From Pectobacterium actinidiae (GTDB lineage: Bacteria; Pseudomonadota; Gammaproteobacteria; Enterobacterales; Enterobacteriaceae): a DNA stretch of 64,000 nucleotides. The notes beneath the pieces were generated by a model that worked only from the letters and a program-made list of their open reading frames with translations, was not told the origin of the DNA and did not search any database. The translations under genes and the position numbers were made by a program. The stretch's first letter is position 1; every line of letters starts with the position of its first letter. The stretch covers positions 310,001 to 374,000 of the forward strand of contig NZ_JRMH01000002.1 of assembly GCF_000803315.1 (NCBI RefSeq). Direction: 5' to 3'. This document shows positions 14,437 through 27,395 of this stretch, in pieces.

Positions 14437-14929
14437 TATTATTCTCCTTATCATGATAGCTAACAGCGATAGATAGGATATCAATGAACGATAATCCCTA
14501 TCAACATCCAAAATGAATAATATATCCCACCGAAACGTGCTTGCTTATTCCAGCCACCTGTCACGCTATACCGAGCAGGCTAATATATTCAAGTGATTTG
14601 ACGATGACAGCATTTTGTGTCTTTCGGCCTACGGGACAAGCATGATGGATACGAGGAGATTCGATACATCGGCCGATAATTCACAGTGTGAATAGGCGCA
14701 AAGCGACAAAAATGGATGGGAATAGAAAGGTTTGTAAGAACGGCGGTCAACGACGTAACAGGAGTGTTATTCAGTCCCTTAAGGTAAGCCAAAATGCGTG
14801 AATAGGAATCTCATCCCTGAGACTCCTCCTTTTCAGAGCCGCCGTAAGTGACGTTGACAGGCATTCCGGTGCCGTTACTCTTCGTCACCGCGTTGCGGCC
14901 TCTTTCTTCCTGAAATCTTGCTTGTCGCC
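14437..14929. other. Gene-free region between oxyR and metF
   Basis: About 490 bases with no credible gene. Near oxyR, 14455-14502 contains several GATAG/CTATC-like elements (GATAG at 14455 and 14468, CTATC at 14498), reminiscent of the ATAG-n7-CTAT half-sites of OxyR, but the spacing does not fit well. I see no sequence resembling the OxyS small RNA that E. coli has divergent from oxyR. Confidence 0.4.
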
Positions 14930-15865
<936 letters not shown>

Positions 15866-15867
15866 TT

Positions 15868-15899
15868 ACACGTCTATACGTTTAGACGTCTATATAGAA
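15868..15899 (-). promoter_or_regulatory. MetJ operator (met boxes) of metF
   Basis: Four tandem 8-mers (ACACGTCT, ATACGTTT, AGACGTCT, ATATAGAA), of which the third is the perfect consensus AGACGTCT. It sits 42 bases upstream of the metF start. Binding of MetJ dimers to consecutive boxes is the known mode of repression. Confidence 0.88.
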
Positions 15900-16086
15900 A
15901 ATGACGTAATCTGCTTAAAGAGTCAACGATTTTCAGCGTTACGGGAGGTGATGATTGCTCACGATAAATGAAAAAAGTTCATGATGAGAGGTGTGTGAAA
16001 AGGTGAGGATCACTATGTCGCTTGCGCATTGGCCATCTCCCCATGCGCGGAGACGGCCAACAATGATGTCGCGATGACAGCAGGTT

Positions 16087-18522
16087 CTACAACAACTGTG
16101 CCAAACGGTTTAGGTCAGATTGAAGCGCACCCGCCGTGACATCGCGCCCCGCGCCCGGCCCTCGAATAACGAGCGGGTTATCCCGATACCAGCGGCTTTC
16201 AATCGCAAACACATTATCACCCGGCAAGAGCGAAGCCAGCGGATGGTCGGGGCGAACCGCCTCAACGCCAACACGAGCCTTGCCATTACTATCAAAGCGC
16301 GCAACGTGACGCAGAACCAAACCCATTTCCTGTGCCGCTTCCAGGCGTTGCAACATCTGTTCGTTCAGCGAATCGCCGTTCTCGAAGAAGTAATCGACAG
16401 ACCCCTGTTCACAGCCCGGCGGCACCAGCGACTCAACCCGCACCTGACTCGGTTCGATATCATAGCCAGCCTCACGAGCCAGAATCACCAGCTTGCGCAT
16501 CACATCCTGACCGGAAAGGTCAACACGCGGATCGGGTTCGGTCAGCCCCTGCTGGCACGCCTGATCGACCAGCTCGGTGAACGGCACAGTGCCATCAAAC
16601 TGCAAGAACAACCAAGAGAGCGTGCCGGAGAAAATCCCGCTAATCGCCAGAATACTGTCACCACTTTCCCGCAAATCGCGTACCGCAAAGTTGACGGGCA
16701 ATCCTGCGCCGACGGTCGCGTTATACAACCAATGACGATCCGTTTTCGCGAACGCGTCGCGGATCTGGCGATAGTTATTGCCGCCTGATGCACCCGCCAG
16801 TTTATTGGCGCTGATGACGTGGAAACCATAGCTGGCGAAATCCAGATACAGATCGGCGACCGACTCACTGGCAGTAACATCCAGCACCACCAAATCATCG
16901 AAGGGGTGCGCACGCATCCACAGGAACAGATCTTCACCATCCCGCTCCTGCGCTTCACTTTCGAAGAAAGCCAATGCACGGCTGGTATCCAGCCCGTCAT
17001 AATTCAGCAGGCTGCGCGTACTGTCCACCACGCCAGCGAGTACAAACTCAAAACCGGTACGTGCAGACAGGTTACTCTGCTCACGCGCAAACAGCTCCAG
17101 CCAGCGTGAACCTATATTTCCTTTGCCGAACAGCACCAAACCGATGCGTTTCTCTGCCCGGAACAGCGAATGGTGCAGCCCACGAATCAAATGCTCCGTC
17201 GGTCCAACGCGCAGCACGGCAACCAGACTGATGCCATCATCGGCCTGACGGACAAATTCAATCGGCTGATCTTTCAACTGCTGATAGAAACGGTGGCTGT
17301 GCAGCGGATTTTTACCCACGCCCGCACCGACCATCGCGACCATCGCCAACCCATCACGTTGGCTGAGTTCTACTGGCAGATTGGCCTGTGTCAGCAACTG
17401 TAATGCGCTCTCCACCACTTCCGAGGTGTAGCACAGTTGCAGCAGGTTACGATCCTGATGAACGCCGATCGCCAGCGGTTTCAACTGCGCACGGTTCAGA
17501 AGCTGTTCGATTTCTTTTTGCAGCAGCGCGAAATCGTGTTCGGAAGGAACCTGAACTTCAATCAGGCAGACGTCGTCGTGGCTGGTGACAATTTTGGCAC
17601 CCGTACCCGACGCCAACACGCGTTCAATACGCGTCGACCCTTGTTCAGGCTGATAGCTGCAACGCAGCTGCAAATCAATATCGCTGCCGGAAACAGGCTG
17701 TAAGGTACGCGTATGCAACACGGGTGCAGCCAGACGTGCCAGTTCACTGGCTTCATCCAGACGCAGCAGTGGCAACAGGCAGGCATCTTTCACTTTGCGT
17801 GGGTCAGCGCTATACACCCCCGCGACATCACTCCAGATGGTCACGCGTTCCACGCCCGCCAACGCACCAATTTGTGTGGCGGAATAGTCACTTCCATTAC
17901 GCCCCAGCAGCACCGTTTCACCGGCGTCATTGCGGCTGATAAAACCGGTTACCACTAAACGCTGCCCTGCATGTTGCGTCAGATATTGCTGCAACAGAGG
18001 CCAGGAACGGCCTTCATCAACCTGCGGCTGCGCGGCACGCTCAGCACAGAGAAAATCTCGCGCATCCAGCCACGCTGCCTTCATATCCCGGTGATTCAGC
18101 ACGGCGGACATCAGACGCGCCGACCAGATTTCACCGTGCCCGACAACTTCGGCGTAAACAGCATCCGTAATCTTGCTATCCAGCAGCGCAGCCAAACGCT
18201 CCAGATCGCGAATAAACTGGGTTGTCAGCGCTTCTGCCTCTTGCGCAGGCAGAAGCCCGGCAATCAGTTCACTGTGGTAGCGGCGTAATGCCTGCTGAAC
18301 CTGATGCGCCGACAGACGATCGCTCTGGCTCAGTTTCAACCAGCTAATCAGCTGGTTTGTGGTACTGCCTGCGGCAGACACCACCATCAAATCACCGGGG
18401 TGGCTATACTCCGCCATAATACCGGCTACGCGCAGGTAACACTTCACATCGGCCAGACTGCTACCGCCAAACTTATGCAGCTGTCGGCCTGTTACCGATG
18501 GCGCTACTCCTAATGCACTCAT
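16087..18522 (-). CDS. metL: Bifunctional aspartate kinase II / homoserine dehydrogenase II
   Basis: Catalyses the first and third steps from aspartate to homoserine. The 811-residue protein has the aspartokinase domain (LHKFGGSSLADVKCYL at about residue 16; GRNGSDYSATQIGAL near 230), a central ACT-like region, and the homoserine dehydrogenase domain from about 460 (VLFGKGNIGSRWLELF, then SANKLAGASGGNNYRQI). It is the same size as E. coli MetL (810). It starts two bases after the stop of metB, so the two form the metBL operon under the MetJ operator at 19747-19778. Confidence 0.96.
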   Translation of the reverse strand: MSALGVAPSVTGRQLHKFGGSSLADVKCYLRVAGIMAEYSHPGDLMVVSAAGSTTNQLISWLKLSQSDRLSAHQVQQALRRYHSELIAGLLPAQEAEALTTQFIRDLERLAALLDSKITDAVYAEVVGHGEIWSARLMSAVLNHRDMKAAWLDARDFLCAERAAQPQVDEGRSWPLLQQYLTQHAGQRLVVTGFISRNDAGETVLLGRNGSDYSATQIGALAGVERVTIWSDVAGVYSADPRKVKDACLLPLLRLDEASELARLAAPVLHTRTLQPVSGSDIDLQLRCSYQPEQGSTRIERVLASGTGAKIVTSHDDVCLIEVQVPSEHDFALLQKEIEQLLNRAQLKPLAIGVHQDRNLLQLCYTSEVVESALQLLTQANLPVELSQRDGLAMVAMVGAGVGKNPLHSHRFYQQLKDQPIEFVRQADDGISLVAVLRVGPTEHLIRGLHHSLFRAEKRIGLVLFGKGNIGSRWLELFAREQSNLSARTGFEFVLAGVVDSTRSLLNYDGLDTSRALAFFESEAQERDGEDLFLWMRAHPFDDLVVLDVTASESVADLYLDFASYGFHVISANKLAGASGGNNYRQIRDAFAKTDRHWLYNATVGAGLPVNFAVRDLRESGDSILAISGIFSGTLSWLFLQFDGTVPFTELVDQACQQGLTEPDPRVDLSGQDVMRKLVILAREAGYDIEPSQVRVESLVPPGCEQGSVDYFFENGDSLNEQMLQRLEAAQEMGLVLRHVARFDSNGKARVGVEAVRPDHPLASLLPGDNVFAIESRWYRDNPLVIRGPGAGRDVTAGALQSDLNRLAQLL

Positions 18523-18524
18523 TC

Positions 18525-19685
18525 TTACCTCTTGGCAGCGGCTTGAAACGCACGATCCAGATCGGCAACCAGATCATCGCCGTCTTCAATGCCGGTGGAA
18601 ATACGCAGTAATGTTTCAGATATACCCGCTGCGGCACGCGCTTCTGGCGCCATACCGGCATGCGTCATCGTTGCCGCATGAGAGATGAGGCTTTCAACCC
18701 CACCTAGCGATTCTGCTAGCGTGAACAGCTCCAGCGACGCCAGAAAACGCCGCAGGGTGTCTTCATCTCCATCCAGCTCAAAACTTAGCATAGCGCCAAA
18801 ACCGGATTGTTGACGGCGGGCAATATCATGGCCGGGATTGTTCGGCAGTGAAGGATGGTACAGCGCCTTCACCAACGGCTGCGTCTGTAAGAACTCAACC
18901 ACTTGTTGCGCATTACGCTGCGCGGCGGCCATACGTGGCGATAAGGTACGCAGACCACGTAGCAACAGATAGCTGTCAAACGCCGCCCCCGTCACACCGA
19001 TATTGTTCGCCCACCAGGCCAGTTCAGTAACGGTATCAGCATCTTTGGCGATCACTGCCCCCGCCACCACATCAGAGTGACCATTCAGGTACTTGGTGCA
19101 TGAATGCACCACCAGATCGGCACCCAGTTCCAGCGGCTTCTGCAACGCCGGGCTCAGGAAGGTGTTATCCACCACACTGACCGCGCCAGCGTCCCTCGCC
19201 GCCTGACAAATCGCGGCAATATCCACAACGCGCAGCAGCGGATTGCTCGGGCTTTCCACCAGCACCAGCTTAGGCTTTTCTGCCAGCGCCGCGTTGAGCG
19301 CATCGGTATCACTTTGATCGACAAATTTGACGCGAAACGCACCGCGCTTGCTCAGACTGTCAAACAGACGATAGCTGCCGCCGTAGCAATCATGCGGCGC
19401 CACCAGCAGATCGCCGGGACGCAGGAACACCGTGCAAACCAGCATAATCGCCGACATTCCGCTGCTCGTCATTACCGCACCTGCGCCACCTTCCAGTTCG
19501 GCAAGCGCACGCTGCACGACATCACGCGTGGGGTTACCGCGACGCGAATAGTCGTGTACGCGTGGCTGGTTGAATCCGGTAAAGTTATACGTGCTGGAAA
19601 GGTGAATGGGAGGGACGACGCAGCCATACTGCTCATCATCATTTAACCCACTGCGGACTGCGATCGTTGCCTGTTTACGCGTCAT
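18525..19685 (-). CDS. metB: Cystathionine gamma-synthase
   Basis: A PLP enzyme joining O-succinylhomoserine and cysteine to cystathionine, the first committed methionine step. The 386 residues match E. coli MetB in length. The PLP lysine lies in [16 protein letters not shown]; other Cys/Met-metabolism family landmarks are [20 protein letters not shown] and the C-terminal [15 protein letters not shown]. It is the first gene of the metBL operon and is divergent from metJ across a four-box MetJ operator. Confidence 0.96.
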   Translation of the reverse strand: MTRKQATIAVRSGLNDDEQYGCVVPPIHLSSTYNFTGFNQPRVHDYSRRGNPTRDVVQRALAELEGGAGAVMTSSGMSAIMLVCTVFLRPGDLLVAPHDCYGGSYRLFDSLSKRGAFRVKFVDQSDTDALNAALAEKPKLVLVESPSNPLLRVVDIAAICQAARDAGAVSVVDNTFLSPALQKPLELGADLVVHSCTKYLNGHSDVVAGAVIAKDADTVTELAWWANNIGVTGAAFDSYLLLRGLRTLSPRMAAAQRNAQQVVEFLQTQPLVKALYHPSLPNNPGHDIARRQQSGFGAMLSFELDGDEDTLRRFLASLELFTLAESLGGVESLISHAATMTHAGMAPEARAAAGISETLLRISTGIEDGDDLVADLDRAFQAAAKR

Positions 19686-19746
19686 CGGCTCATTTCCTGG
19701 CTGGAGGCTGAAAAGATAGGAACTTAAGAGTAAACGCAGTTTTAAT

Positions 19747-19778
19747 AGACGTCAACACATCTAGACATCTAAACTTCT
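19747..19778. promoter_or_regulatory. MetJ operator between metB and metJ
   Basis: Four tandem 8-mers AGACGTCA, ACACATCT, AGACATCT and AAACTTCT, each close to AGACGTCT. The array lies 62 bases upstream of metB and 95 upstream of metJ, so it can repress metBL and autoregulate metJ. Confidence 0.85.
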
Positions 19779-19872
19779 TTGCGTATAGATTGAGCATAAG
19801 CATAATAACCGCTAGAATTGTGGCATTTCATGACAGATGCTGTCTTCATTAGATTAATTTTTAAGGTATCCC

Positions 19873-20190
19873 ATGGCTGAGTGGAACGGCGAGTATGTCA
19901 GCCCTTACGCTGAACACGGTAAAAAAAGCGAGCAAGTCAAGAAGATAACAGTATCTATCCCACTGAAAGTATTGAAGATACTGACTGACGAGCGCACGCG
20001 TCGTCAGGTGAACAACCTGCGCCATGCCACTAACAGCGAGCTGCTGTGCGAGGCGTTTCTGCACGCGTTCACGGGACAACCGTTACCGAATGACGAAGAC
20101 CTGCGTAAAGAACGCAGCGATGAAATTCCTGAAGCCGCGAAAATCATCATGCGTGAAATGGGCATCGACCCGGATACGTGGGAATACTGA
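19873..20190 (+). CDS. metJ: Methionine regulon repressor MetJ
   Basis: A 105-residue ribbon-helix-helix repressor that uses S-adenosylmethionine as corepressor and binds tandem met boxes. The sequence is nearly identical to E. coli MetJ, including the DNA-binding beta ribbon [19 protein letters not shown]. It is divergent from metBL. A terminator follows at 20220-20245. Confidence 0.97.
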
Positions 20191-20219
20191 TCGCGTTTGC
20201 ACTATCGATTTTCTTGCTA

Positions 20220-20245
20220 ACCCCGCATACTCTGGCGGGGTTTTG
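20220..20245 (+). terminator. Rho-independent terminator after metJ
   Basis: CCCCGC and GCGGGG arms around an eight-base loop, followed by TTTT. It lies 30 bases after the metJ stop. Confidence 0.75.
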
Positions 20246-20361
20246 CTATGCAGAGAATCCCGCTCAATACATCACGCCTGATTAACTTCAACCTCTGCCG
20301 CTCTCGCCTCTTCCCTGCGTCTCTTTTCCGCTCACGTTACGAATCAGGATTGCATTTAATT

Positions 20362-20381
20362 TGTTATGTTATAACATATCA
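20362..20381 (+). promoter_or_regulatory. Zur-like palindromic operator upstream of the ABC importer
   Basis: TGTTATGTTATAACATATCA is a near-perfect 20-bp inverted repeat (two mismatched pairs allowed). Its core TGTTATGTTATAACA differs at one fixed position from the enterobacterial Zur core TGTTATANTATAACA. It lies 33 bases before the first gene of the ABC operon, where a repressor would overlap the promoter. Another MerR- or Fur-family regulator with an AT-rich palindrome is possible. Confidence 0.5.
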
Positions 20382-20413
20382 TTTTTGACGTATAACGGTG
20401 ATATGCCCGCATC

Positions 20414-21211
20414 ATGACAGAGCCTCTCTCCACTAACCCCGTGCTGCTACAGCTTCACCATGTTTCCGTTGCCGACGCCAATCGCACGCCGAGGCTCCGC
20501 GATATTTCGCTGTCCATGCAGGCTGGAGAACGTTTGGCGCTGGTTGGGCCCAACGGCAGCGGCAAGTCCACACTGCTACGCGTGTTAACCAGCGAACTCG
20601 GCGCGACAACGGGGTACATCCAGTTGAACGGCCAGCCGTTGAACACACTCAGCCGCCATGAGCGAGCAAAGCGCATCGCGATTCTGGCGCAGAACGATGC
20701 ACCGGATCTGCGTTTACGGGTCGCGGAATACGTCGCCTTAGGACGAATTCCACACCACGGATTCAGTACGCCTACGCACGATCGTCAGCTCATCGAAGAA
20801 GCGCTGGACGATACCGGCTTATTACCGCTGCGCCACCGCCTGCTGGGCACGCTCTCCGGTGGAGAACGTCAACGCGCCGCGCTGGCGCGTGCTTTTGCAC
20901 AGACGCCACAGCTCCTGCTGCTGGATGAACCGACTAACCATCTCGATCCGTTAGCGCGTGCGCAGTTGCTGTCTCTTGTGCGGAAACGCGGTATTTCAAC
21001 GCTGGCGGTGCTGCACGATCTGCCACTGATCACCCCCTTTGCCGACCGCGTCGCCGTTTTGCAGCAGGGAACGCTACTCCGCTGGGGAACGCCCGCACAC
21101 GCGCTGAGCGCCGACTGTGTGAAATCAGTATTTGGGATGGAAAGCTTTACGGTGCCACATCCGCTAAATGGCTCGCCCATTCGCATCTTTGAAGCCCCTG
21201 AACTGCACTAA
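20414..21211 (+). CDS. ABC transporter ATPase, iron-chelate/cobalamin (FecE/BtuD) type
   Basis: The 265-residue protein has Walker A LVGPNGSGKSTLLRVL (about residues 37-52), the signature LSGGERQRAALARA (about 140), Walker B LLLLDEPTNHLD and a switch histidine in LAVLHDLPLI. Overall it looks like the FecE/FhuC/BtuD class. It is the first gene of a three-gene importer operon (ATPase, binding protein, permease), separated from the binding protein by six bases. The substrate cannot be read from the sequence; iron-chelate, corrinoid or metallophore import are the candidates. The Zur-like box upstream favours a zinc-related ligand. Confidence 0.88.
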   Translation: MTEPLSTNPVLLQLHHVSVADANRTPRLRDISLSMQAGERLALVGPNGSGKSTLLRVLTSELGATTGYIQLNGQPLNTLSRHERAKRIAILAQNDAPDLRLRVAEYVALGRIPHHGFSTPTHDRQLIEEALDDTGLLPLRHRLLGTLSGGERQRAALARAFAQTPQLLLLDEPTNHLDPLARAQLLSLVRKRGISTLAVLHDLPLITPFADRVAVLQQGTLLRWGTPAHALSADCVKSVFGMESFTVPHPLNGSPIRIFEAPELH

Positions 21212-21217
21212 GGAATC

Positions 21218-22183
21218 ATGATGAAAATAACGCTTCTGTCTGGACTGCTGGCATTGACGTCATGCTGGGCGCACGCGTCTGGTTTTCCGGTCACGGTCGA
21301 CAGCTGTGGACAACCGCTCACCTTCACCCAGCCGCCGCAGCGAGCCGTTATCCATGACCTGAACATGACGGAAATGGCGTTTGCGCTTGGGCTGCAAAAA
21401 AATATCGTCGGGCTAACGGGGATCACCGGTTGGTATAAGGCGCCCCCCGACTTTATCAAGCAGCAGGGCACAATCCCTGAACTGGCAGCAAAATACCCGA
21501 CGTTAGAAAACCTGCTGGCTGTACACCCGGATTTCTTCTTTGCTGGGTGGAACTACGGCATGAAAGTGGGCGGCGAAGTCACCCCGCAATCGCTGAAAAA
21601 ATACGGCATTCAGACGCTGGTACTCAGCGAGAGCTGCGTGTTCACCGACCAACAGCAACAGCGTCCACGTGCCAGCATGGATTTGCTCTACGGCGACATG
21701 CTGAAACTGGGGAAAATTTTCGGTAAGCAGGAACAGGCCCAGGAACAGATTGACGGCTGGAAACAACAGATTGCCGAACTGCAAACCCGCATTGGCAATC
21801 AGCCAAAGCAGACGGTTTTTCTGTATGACTCCGCCGACGATAAACCGTTTACCAGCGGGAAATTCGCTATGCCAACCGCCATCATTGAAGCGGCAGGCGG
21901 AAAGAACGTAATGGACGATATGGCAACGAGCTGGGCTTCCACCTCGTGGGAAAGCGTAGCGGCACGCGAACCCGACTTTATCATTTTGCTGGATTACCAG
22001 ACGGGCAACGGTGCGGATGCATTAAGGCGTTTTCTGGAATCACATCCGCTAATGAAATTTACCCCAGCCGTACAACAGCATCGCTATCTAAAGCTGCAAT
22101 ATGCGGAGCTCACGCCGGGACCAGCCAATATAACCGCCGTCGATAAACTGGCACACGCACTCTACCCGGATGCCTTTAAGTGA
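21218..22183 (+). CDS. Periplasmic substrate-binding protein of a FecB/BtuF-type importer
   Basis: A 321-residue exported protein. The signal sequence ends ALTSCWAHA-SGFPV; signal peptidase I cleavage after AHA is likely, although LTSC could also serve as a lipobox. The body has the type III (helical backbone) binding-protein layout: RAVIHDLNMTEMAFALGL, then HPDFFFAGWNYG, and the C-terminal half with FLYDSADDKPFTSGKFAMPTAIIEAAGG. It contains few extra histidines, so it is not the ZnuA type. An ATG three bases further in (21221) is an equally good start. Its stop overlaps the GTG start of the permease. Confidence 0.87.
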   Translation: MMKITLLSGLLALTSCWAHASGFPVTVDSCGQPLTFTQPPQRAVIHDLNMTEMAFALGLQKNIVGLTGITGWYKAPPDFIKQQGTIPELAAKYPTLENLLAVHPDFFFAGWNYGMKVGGEVTPQSLKKYGIQTLVLSESCVFTDQQQQRPRASMDLLYGDMLKLGKIFGKQEQAQEQIDGWKQQIAELQTRIGNQPKQTVFLYDSADDKPFTSGKFAMPTAIIEAAGGKNVMDDMATSWASTSWESVAAREPDFIILLDYQTGNGADALRRFLESHPLMKFTPAVQQHRYLKLQYAELTPGPANITAVDKLAHALYPDAFK

Positions 22184-23193
22184 GCCCAACGTCTTCACGT
22201 TATGCCGCAACCCTCATTATCGCGCTGCTGATACTGGCTGGGCTGATGCTGTTAAATATTGCGGCAGGCAGCACAACGATTCCCCTTAAACAGGTCGCCA
22301 GCGTATTCGGGCTATCGTCGGCGGAGGCCTCGCCGATGACGTCACGTATCATTCTGGAGCTGCGTATTCCCCGCAGCCTTCTCGCAGCATTATGCGGCGC
22401 GGGGCTAGCGATGGTCGGTGCCTTTTTGCAAACGGCAACCCGCAACGATCTGGCCGACCCTTTTCTGTTCGGCCTGTCTGCTGGTGCATCAGCGGGTGCC
22501 GTCGCCGTGATCACCCGCTTTGGCGAGCAACTCGGTGACTGGGCACTGCCGATGGCAGCCTTCTGTGGCGGCATTTTATCGGCCGTCGCCGTAACGGTGT
22601 TGTTCCTGCTACAACAGGCGCGGGGCGCAGAGCGATTGATCATCTGCGGATTGGCGATCTCGTTTCTGTTTGGCGCCCTGACGAACTATTTGGTGTTTTC
22701 CGGCGATCAGCGAGCCGCCAGCTCGATTCTTTTCTGGTCGCTGGGCGGGCTGGGCCTTGCCCGTTGGGACACGCTACCGTTTGCAGTGTTCAGCGTTCTG
22801 CTACTATTCGGCCTCACTGCCCTGCGCTGGCGTGCGCTCGACGCTCTGCTGGCTGGCGGACAAACCGCAGCCTCAATGGGCGTTAATCTGTCCCGCGTAC
22901 GGGTGGAAATTTTTATCTGCTGCGCGTTCGCCACGTCGCTGTTAGTCGCATTGACTGGCGTGATCGGTTTTATCGGCCTGATGATTCCCCATCTGGCTCG
23001 GCCGCTGAGCGGCGTACTGCACAAGAGGCTCCTGCCACTGACGGCCGTGCTGGGTGCGATGCTGCTGTGCGGCGGCGATTGGCTTAGCCGGCAGCTACTG
23101 GCTCCTCAGGAATTGCCCATTGGGATTATTACCGCGGGATTAGGCGGCGTCTTCGTTCTGGGGATGCTGGTAAAACGTCAGCAGGGACACTAA
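22180..23193 (+). CDS. FecCD-family ABC permease
   Basis: The 337-residue, highly hydrophobic protein has the FecCD/BtuC features: a first membrane helix at about residues 10-28, LELRIPRSLLAALCGAGLAMVG, and the C-terminal VIGFIGLMIPHLAR region that contacts the ATPase. About nine to ten membrane segments are apparent. It starts with GTG, overlapping the preceding stop by four bases (GTGA), typical of translational coupling. Last gene of the operon. Confidence 0.9.
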   Translation: MSPTSSRYAATLIIALLILAGLMLLNIAAGSTTIPLKQVASVFGLSSAEASPMTSRIILELRIPRSLLAALCGAGLAMVGAFLQTATRNDLADPFLFGLSAGASAGAVAVITRFGEQLGDWALPMAAFCGGILSAVAVTVLFLLQQARGAERLIICGLAISFLFGALTNYLVFSGDQRAASSILFWSLGGLGLARWDTLPFAVFSVLLLFGLTALRWRALDALLAGGQTAASMGVNLSRVRVEIFICCAFATSLLVALTGVIGFIGLMIPHLARPLSGVLHKRLLPLTAVLGAMLLCGGDWLSRQLLAPQELPIGIITAGLGGVFVLGMLVKRQQGH

Positions 23194-23200
23194 CCCACCA

Positions 23201-23233
23201 AAAACGACAAAGGCACCTGTCGGTGCCTTTGTC
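23201..23233 (-). terminator. Terminator between the ABC permease and rpmE
   Basis: A 12-bp perfect stem, GACAAAGGCACC/GGTGCCTTTGTC, with a four-base loop. On the minus strand a T-run follows directly (GTTTTT), so it ends rpmE. The stem could also slow the convergent ABC transcript. Confidence 0.85.
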
Positions 23234-23265
23234 GAAGGTTACTGTGCCAATGAGGCCAGTAAAAC

Positions 23266-23481
23266 TTATTTTTTAGCGCCTGGTACGGAGAAACGCTTGT
23301 TGAAGCGGTCAACGCGACCACCGGTTGCAACATCACGTTGTTTGCCAGTGTAGAACGGGTGGCATTCGCCACAAACGTCCAGGTTCAGGTCACGACCCAC
23401 AGTAGAATGGGTTTTGATCACGTTACCGCAAGAGCACGTTACAGTAACTGCAGAATAATTCGGGTGAATACCTTTTTTCAT
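23266..23481 (-). CDS. rpmE: 50S ribosomal protein L31, zinc-binding form
   Basis: The 71-residue protein has the complete zinc ligand set Cys16, Cys18, Cys37 and Cys40 (CSCG and CGEC), so it is the C+ type replaced under zinc limitation by the RpmE2 paralogue in many enterobacteria. It ends [16 protein letters not shown] as in E. coli. It is divergent from priA, as in E. coli. Confidence 0.97.
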   Translation of the reverse strand: MKKGIHPNYSAVTVTCSCGNVIKTHSTVGRDLNLDVCGECHPFYTGKQRDVATGGRVDRFNKRFSVPGAKK

Positions 23482-23674
23482 GGGAAACCTCTGTTAAGGC
23501 CGTGTCGCTATCCAGCCTTGTTCCGCCAGACACCACACGAAAGTTGAGTAAGTGAGTTCATTATGCGAACGGCACAAGCGTTTGCGCGAACAGCATAGTG
23601 GCGGCGGATCATACAGAATCTGATACCCCGATGCAATCGCATCCACACATTATCCCTCGCAGCATGTACACTAG

Positions 23675-25972
<2,298 letters not shown>

Positions 25973-26263
25973 CGTTTCCTGTTAGCTAAGTTTGAGTTTC
26001 TTGCCATGCATTTTTTGCGAGCGCCGTCGAGAACACGACATTCATCACACTTCCTGTGCAAATTAAGCAACAAAACCTGCGTGCAATCTGTTATCACTGT
26101 TTGCCCAGGCAGTATGCTGAGGCCTGGTCGTGTAGTGATGAACCGTGCCACTCAGTCGGCATACCGCGCCGAAAAGCGTTATCCGTCATCATAGAAGCGT
26201 CAGCAGACAGGAGCGTTCTGCTGACAGTCAGCGCCAGTTAACGCTGACGTAAGGAGAAAAGCG

Positions 26264-27307
26264 TTGAAGCAGAAGAAAGGCGTCACCACGGCGACGATGA
26301 AAGACGTGGCGGATGAGGCGGGTGTTTCCACCGCCACCGTATCCCGAACGTTAATGAACCCAGAGAAAGTCTCTGCGACCACCCGCAGGAAGGTCGAGCA
26401 GGCTGTCATCGCCGTTGGCTATTCGCCCCACGCGCTCAACAGGAATCTCAAGCGTAACGAATCGCGTACGATCCTGACGATCGTCCCAGATATCTGCGAT
26501 CCCTATTTTTCCGAAATATTTCGCGGGATCGAGGAAACGGCAGCTGAACACGGCTATCTGGTGTTGATTGGCGATTGCGCTCACCAACATCAAAAAGAAA
26601 AAACCTTCGTCGACCTGATTATTACCAAGCAGATCGATGGAATGCTGTTACTCGGTTCCAACCTACCGTTTGACGCAGGCCAGGAAGAGCAGCGTAATCT
26701 GCCGCCGATGGTGATGGCCAATGAGTTCTCACCGGATCTGGCGCTGCCAACCGTGCATATCGATAACCTGACCGCCGCCTTTGAAGCCGTACATTATCTT
26801 TATCAGGCGGGTCATCAGCGTATTGCCTGCATTGCCGGCCCGGAGCACATGCATCTGAGCCAATATCGTTTGCAGGGGTACATTCAGGCTTTGCGCCGCA
26901 ACGGGATTCTGATCGATAACCAGTACATCTTTCGGGGTGATTTCACCTATGAAACCGGGATTAACGGCCTGATTGCGCTAATGCAACATCCGCAGCCGCC
27001 CAGCGCGATCTTCTGTCACAGCGACCTCATGGCACTGGGCGTGCTGGCGCAGGCCAGAAAGATGGGGCTGGACATCCCACGCGATCTCTCCATTATTGGT
27101 TTCGATGATATCGAACAGGCGCAATACAGTTGGCCTCCGCTGACGTCTGTCGCTCAGCCACGTTATCAGATCGGACGTGAGGCAATGCTGCTACTCTTAG
27201 AGCAGTTGCAAGGTAACACGGTACAAAGCGGTTCCCGTCTATTGTCCAGTGAGCTGGTCATACGCGACAGCGTCGCCGCACCGAATTACGCCCGTAACAG
27301 GCTTTAA
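26264..27307 (+). CDS. cytR: LacI-family repressor of nucleoside uptake and catabolism
   Basis: CytR represses deo, udp, cdd, nup and tsx genes together with CRP and responds to cytidine. The 347-residue protein has the LacI helix-turn-helix ATMKDVADEAGVSTATVSRT followed by the hinge, then a type 1 periplasmic-binding-like effector domain (ILTIVPDICDPYFSEIFRGI through ICHSD-like FCHSDLMALG). The start is TTG, with AAGGAG ending eight bases before it. An internal ATG at codon 12 would cut into the DNA-binding domain. It lies between priA and ftsN as in E. coli. Confidence 0.94.
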   Translation: MKQKKGVTTATMKDVADEAGVSTATVSRTLMNPEKVSATTRRKVEQAVIAVGYSPHALNRNLKRNESRTILTIVPDICDPYFSEIFRGIEETAAEHGYLVLIGDCAHQHQKEKTFVDLIITKQIDGMLLLGSNLPFDAGQEEQRNLPPMVMANEFSPDLALPTVHIDNLTAAFEAVHYLYQAGHQRIACIAGPEHMHLSQYRLQGYIQALRRNGILIDNQYIFRGDFTYETGINGLIALMQHPQPPSAIFCHSDLMALGVLAQARKMGLDIPRDLSIIGFDDIEQAQYSWPPLTSVAQPRYQIGREAMLLLLEQLQGNTVQSGSRLLSSELVIRDSVAAPNYARNRL

Positions 27308-27395
27308 GACTTCAGGTGCTGGTCAAATATTTGAGGGTTCAGTAACATGACCCCCTAATTATATTATTTATCTATCAATTCACAGCGAAACGACA

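Noticed and set aside
14437..14820. Possible OxyS small RNA divergent from oxyR
   Set aside because: No segment resembles the OxyS sequence or its terminator; OxyR half-sites are only loosely matched.
16120..16788. 222-codon plus-strand frame
   Set aside because: It lies antisense to metL, which is full length and highly conserved.
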